From: Rhodobiaceae bacterium
GTDB lineage: Bacteria; Pseudomonadota; Alphaproteobacteria; Parvibaculales; Parvibaculaceae
Assembly: GCA_021404525.1 (NCBI GenBank)
Contig: JAAWWE010000007.1
Span: 1 to 64,000, forward strand
Length of the DNA: 64,000 nt
Direction: 5' to 3'
The notes under the pieces are model-generated. The model saw only the letters and a program-made list of their open reading frames with translations, had not been told where the DNA came from and ran no database searches. Positions 61,571 through 64,000 of the stretch are shown piece by piece; the first letter of the stretch is position 1; the number at the start of each line of letters is the position of its first letter. Both the position numbers and the translations under genes were made by a program.

Positions 61571-62728
61571 ATGTCGGTACTACAAGTCGAAAAACCAGCC
61601 TGGATGACAGAAGACGTTAAGATCTTCGCGGATGCGGTTGGCAAGTTTTGTGAAAAAGAGCTCGCGCCCCATGTCGACAGCTGGGAGAAAAACGAAATCG
61701 TCGATCGCGACATTTGGTACAAAGCGGGTGAGGCAGGCATTCTTTGCGCGTCGGTGCCAGAGGAATATGGCGGTGCCGGCGGCAGCTTTGCCCACGAAGC
61801 AATGCTGATCGATCAGTTTGGCAAAAAAGGCATCACGGGCTTCGGGGCATCGCTCCATAACGCGATCATCGCTCCCTACATCGTGCATTATGGCTCTGAA
61901 GAACAGAAACAGCGCTGGCTTCCAAAAATGGCGTCTGGTGAGCTTGTCGGCGCCATCGCGATGACCGAACCTGGCACAGGGTCTGATCTTCAAAATGTAA
62001 AGACGACCGCGAAGCTCGATGGCAACGAATATGTCATCAACGGATCCAAGACCTTCATCACCAATGGCCAGCAGGCCGGCTTGATTATCGTTGTATGCAA
62101 AACGGATCCGTCAGCTGGTGCCAAAGGCACGTCATTGATTGTTGTGGAAACCGACGAAGTGGAAGGCTTCCGCCGAGGACGCAATCTCGACAAAATCGGC
62201 CAGAAGAGCCAGGACACGTCTGAGTTATTCTTCGACAATGTCCGGGTACCCACATCCAATCTTCTTGGAACGGAAGAGGGCCAGGGATTCATTCAGCTGA
62301 TGCAGCAGCTGGCCTCAGAACGTCTTCAGATCGGCCTTCAAGGTGTGGCGATGATGGAAGCAGCTCTCGAGCAGACCGTCGACTATGTCAAAGAGCGCAA
62401 AGCCTTTGGGCAGGCTGTGATGGATTTTCAGAACACGCAGTTCAAACTCGCCGAAGCGAAAACCAAAACAACCGTCGCGCGTGTGTTTACGGACCACTGC
62501 ACCGGGTTACTCCTGGAAGGAAAGCTGGACGCATCGACCGCGTCCATGGCCAAATATTGGGTGTCAGACATGCAGTGCGAAGTTGTGGACGAATGTCTTC
62601 AGCTGCACGGTGGCTATGGGTACATGAACGAATATCCGATTGCCCGTATGTACCGTGACGCGCGGGTGCAGAAAATTTACGGTGGCACAAACGAAATCAT
62701 GAAGGTCTTGATTTCCCGCACGCTATAG
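61571..62728 (+). CDS. Acyl-CoA dehydrogenase (long-chain/isovaleryl-like)
   Basis: A 385-residue flavoenzyme that forms the alpha-beta double bond in acyl-CoA. The signatures MTEPGTGSD (131-139), FITNG near 162 and QLHGGYGYMNEYP near the C-terminus are typical. The usual C-terminal catalytic Glu is replaced (IYGGTNEIM, as in LCAD), and Glu267 in AALEQTVDYV occupies the alternative catalytic position used by long-chain and isovaleryl enzymes. Located 182 bases after the MerR regulator, on the same strand. No ETF genes are adjacent. Confidence 0.93.
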   Translation: MSVLQVEKPAWMTEDVKIFADAVGKFCEKELAPHVDSWEKNEIVDRDIWYKAGEAGILCASVPEEYGGAGGSFAHEAMLIDQFGKKGITGFGASLHNAIIAPYIVHYGSEEQKQRWLPKMASGELVGAIAMTEPGTGSDLQNVKTTAKLDGNEYVINGSKTFITNGQQAGLIIVVCKTDPSAGAKGTSLIVVETDEVEGFRRGRNLDKIGQKSQDTSELFFDNVRVPTSNLLGTEEGQGFIQLMQQLASERLQIGLQGVAMMEAALEQTVDYVKERKAFGQAVMDFQNTQFKLAEAKTKTTVARVFTDHCTGLLLEGKLDASTASMAKYWVSDMQCEVVDECLQLHGGYGYMNEYPIARMYRDARVQKIYGGTNEIMKVLISRTL

Positions 62729-62759
62729 CCGCGATCGGACGTATGGCAGAATGCCCGGA

Positions 62760-62793
62760 GCCCCGCCGTATTTTCGGCGGGGCTTTTCTTTTC
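62760..62793 (+). terminator. Terminator of the acyl-CoA dehydrogenase gene
   Basis: Stem GCCCCGCCG / CGGCGGGGC (62760-62768 and 62775-62783) followed by a T-rich tract TTTTCTTTTC. Confidence 0.9.
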
Positions 62794-62864
62794 TGGACAG
62801 GCGGCAAATCAAATGGGACATTCCTGTTTCAGGGGTACCTATTAACTGGGAAAGGTATTTGGGG

Positions 62865-63116
62865 ATGAGTGATTGGGTAAAACTATTTGTCGCGGCTCTC
62901 GCATTGATGACGCTGCCATTTGTTGGTCTGTCAGGTACAGCGATGGCAGACGAAATCGACGACCTCGAAGCAGAACTCGACGAGATTGAAGCTGAAGAAG
63001 ATCTTGAAGACGAGCTGGATGAGATCGAAGAAGATTTCGAAGATGAAATGGATGAGATCGAGGAAGATTTCGAAGACGAAATGGACGAGATCGAAGACGA
63101 AATGGACGACTATTGA
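62865..63116 (+). CDS. Small secreted highly acidic repeat protein
   Basis: An 83-residue protein with a Sec signal (MSDWVKLFVAALALMTLPFV and AMADE cleavage near residue 28). The mature 55 residues are almost entirely Asp/Glu with hydrophobic residues Ile, Leu, Met and Phe at regular steps. DEIEEDFEDEM occurs twice in a row, then a shortened DEIEDEM, which suggests an amphipathic helix or calcium-binding acidic surface. There are no Cys and only Met and Phe as larger side chains. GGTATTTGGGG precedes ATG 62865. It has its own terminator. I know no family for it. Confidence 0.75.
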   Translation: MSDWVKLFVAALALMTLPFVGLSGTAMADEIDDLEAELDEIEAEEDLEDELDEIEEDFEDEMDEIEEDFEDEMDEIEDEMDDY

Positions 63117-63151
63117 TCTGACCGCTGAGGTCTAGATCGACTTGATCCAAT

Positions 63152-63186
63152 GGTCTCCGGAGACATCTGTCTTCGGAGACCTTTTT
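63152..63186 (+). terminator. Terminator after the acidic protein gene
   Basis: Stem GGTCTCCG / CGGAGACC (63152-63159 and 63174-63181) followed by five T residues. Confidence 0.88.
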
Positions 63187-63258
63187 CATTTCAAGACCCA
63201 AAAGTTTTCATTTCGATCCAAGTGTTGCAAATGCGCACTCGACGAATAGGGTAGCGAT

Positions 63259-63391
63259 AACTATTGATAAAGGACTGAATTAACAGTTGGCATACGAAGA
63301 GACCTACTCGGGGGAATGGGTCTTATCGTGTGAGGCGCGCTTCGCAGCAGCGCCAAGAACCCTCGCTAGGAAACTGGCGGGGGTTTTTCTT
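63259..63391 (+). ncRNA. Candidate small RNA or structured leader ahead of the cold-shock gene
   Basis: The gap 63187-63490 has no gene. A weak promoter TTGCAA (63225-63230) with TAGGGT (63247-63252) would start a transcript near 63259. Three stems follow: AGACC/GGTCT (63300-63304, 63319-63323), GGCGC/GCGCC (63334-63338, 63350-63354) and an intrinsic terminator AACCCTCGC/GCGGGGGTT (63358-63366, 63377-63385) with a T run to 63391. This is the shape of a small RNA; it could also be an attenuating 5' leader. The family is not recognised. Confidence 0.45.
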
Positions 63392-63490
63392 TTCACTTTT
63401 GTTTGCGAGCCATTGTCAAACGTCTGTCACGGTCTAGTTCCATCTTCCAATCCACGCGAATGGAACGGTGATACCGAGAGAGGCGGCCTA

Positions 63491-63700
63491 ATGCCGACGG
63501 GGACTGTAAAATGGTTCAATTCAACAAAGGGTTTTGGTTTCATTGAACCGGATGAGGGCGGCAAGGACGCTTTCGTTCATATTACAGCAGTTCAGAAAGC
63601 CGGGCTCAAAATGCTCAAAGATGGGCAAAAGGTGAGCTACCAGCTTTCGGAAGCCGATAATGGCCGCATGGCTGCTCAGGAAATTGCGTTAGAAGGTTGA
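63491..63700 (+). CDS. Cold-shock protein (CspA family)
   Basis: A 69-residue nucleic-acid-binding OB-fold protein. RNP1 KGFGFI and RNP2 DAFVHI are present in their usual places. Start ATG 63491 gives [14 protein letters not shown], the standard N-terminus; in-frame codons upstream do not fit. Likely expressed with or after the candidate structured RNA. It is not known whether it responds to cold here. Confidence 0.96.
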   Translation: MPTGTVKWFNSTKGFGFIEPDEGGKDAFVHITAVQKAGLKMLKDGQKVSYQLSEADNGRMAAQEIALEG

Positions 63701-63707
63701 CATTGAG

Positions 63708-64000
63708 TCATGCGGCAACCGGCAACGGGCCGCCCTCTGTTCCTTCAGCGGAAGCGATGAGCGCTTTGCGAAACGCGAGCGGGTCGGCGATGACTGGAAG
63801 CCCGAACTGACCGATCTCTTCACCGCGAATGTTCAGCTGACCATAACCGAGCAGCCTTCCCAGCCAGGGCTGTGACAGGGTAATCGCCTGAATGCGGTTT
63901 GCGGTGAACTCATCTGTCTTGATGTTGAGCACACCGCGCTTGAATACAAACCGTTTGTTTGTGACGACCAGCTCTGTCGTCCACTTATGGATCTGCCGCG
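63708..64000 (-). CDS. Bacterial PH-domain protein (C-terminal part; start outside window)
   Basis: The minus-strand frame is open to the window edge, so the start is missing. The visible 97 residues include IHKWTTELVVTNKRFVFKRGV and the C-terminal LLGYGQLNIRGEEIGQFGLPVIADP (key TNKRFVFKRG and LLGYGQLNI), which are typical of the bPH_2/YdbS-like domain of membrane-associated proteins. The complete protein may have membrane spans before this domain. Confidence 0.85.
   Translation of the reverse strand, partial: RQIHKWTTELVVTNKRFVFKRGVLNIKTDEFTANRIQAITLSQPWLGRLLGYGQLNIRGEEIGQFGLPVIADPLAFRKALIASAEGTEGGPLPVAA

Overview
The window is a chromosomal segment of an alphaproteobacterium. The evidence is a gcrA cell-cycle regulator, GANTC (CcrM-type) sites next to a DnaA box, a SAM-II riboswitch in front of metZ, a class I lysyl-tRNA synthetase, a PodJ-like polarity protein and a TIGR02186/TauE pair. 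Gene content and order resemble Parvibaculum-like or other Rhizobiales-related marine lineages, but that placement is inference. Coding density is high. I see no insertion sequence, prophage, CRISPR array or rRNA, and one tRNA.

Layout. 1-3.0 kb: end of the phosphate operon (pstA', pstB, phoU, phoB). 3.0-4.0 kb: divergent-looking gcrA with an unusual upstream region (GANTC site, perfect DnaA box, four helically phased 20-bp repeats). 4.0-9.8 kb: an ABC-2 permease, then argD-argF-hslO-lipoprotein and convergent argE, with an intrinsic terminator inside the argD leader. 9.8-13.4 kb: trkH, apaG and metZ, the last behind a SAM-II riboswitch plus terminator. 13.4-20.1 kb: dCTP deaminase, an FMN-dependent 2-hydroxy-acid oxidase, a secreted protein with an FNR/FixK-type promoter, amidohydrolase plus monooxygenase-fold protein, a radical SAM enzyme, tRNA-Gly(CCC) and a MAPEG protein.

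20.1-31.4 kb holds signalling and envelope genes: two tandem stand-alone receiver proteins, a membrane glycosyltransferase with an N-terminal MshEN-like (possible c-di-GMP) domain, a divergent membrane-anchored solute-binding protein, SixA, sterol desaturase-family enzyme, TerB, a DinG-type helicase and a histidine kinase with a degenerate HPt tail. 31.4-40.4 kb: lysS, two secreted proteins of unknown function, an S24-type repressor with its own operator, DUF952-pyrD-arsC, a MATE exporter and two tandem PaaI thioesterases. 40.4-48 kb is catabolic: FAD monooxygenase, TetR regulator, HSL-type hydrolase, acyl-CoA synthetase and quinone oxidoreductase, probably degrading a ketone, ester or lipid-like substrate.

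48-64 kb: MscS channel, Lhr-like helicase with PdeM nuclease, a four-gene operon (TauE, TIGR02186, CcdA, DUF3429) suggesting sulfur or redox work in the envelope, the PodJ-like protein behind four GANTC sites, a TRAP binding protein, a CAP-domain lipoprotein, a MerR regulator with an acyl-CoA dehydrogenase, a small highly acidic secreted repeat protein, a candidate structured small RNA, a cold-shock protein, and the end of a PH-domain protein cut by the window edge.
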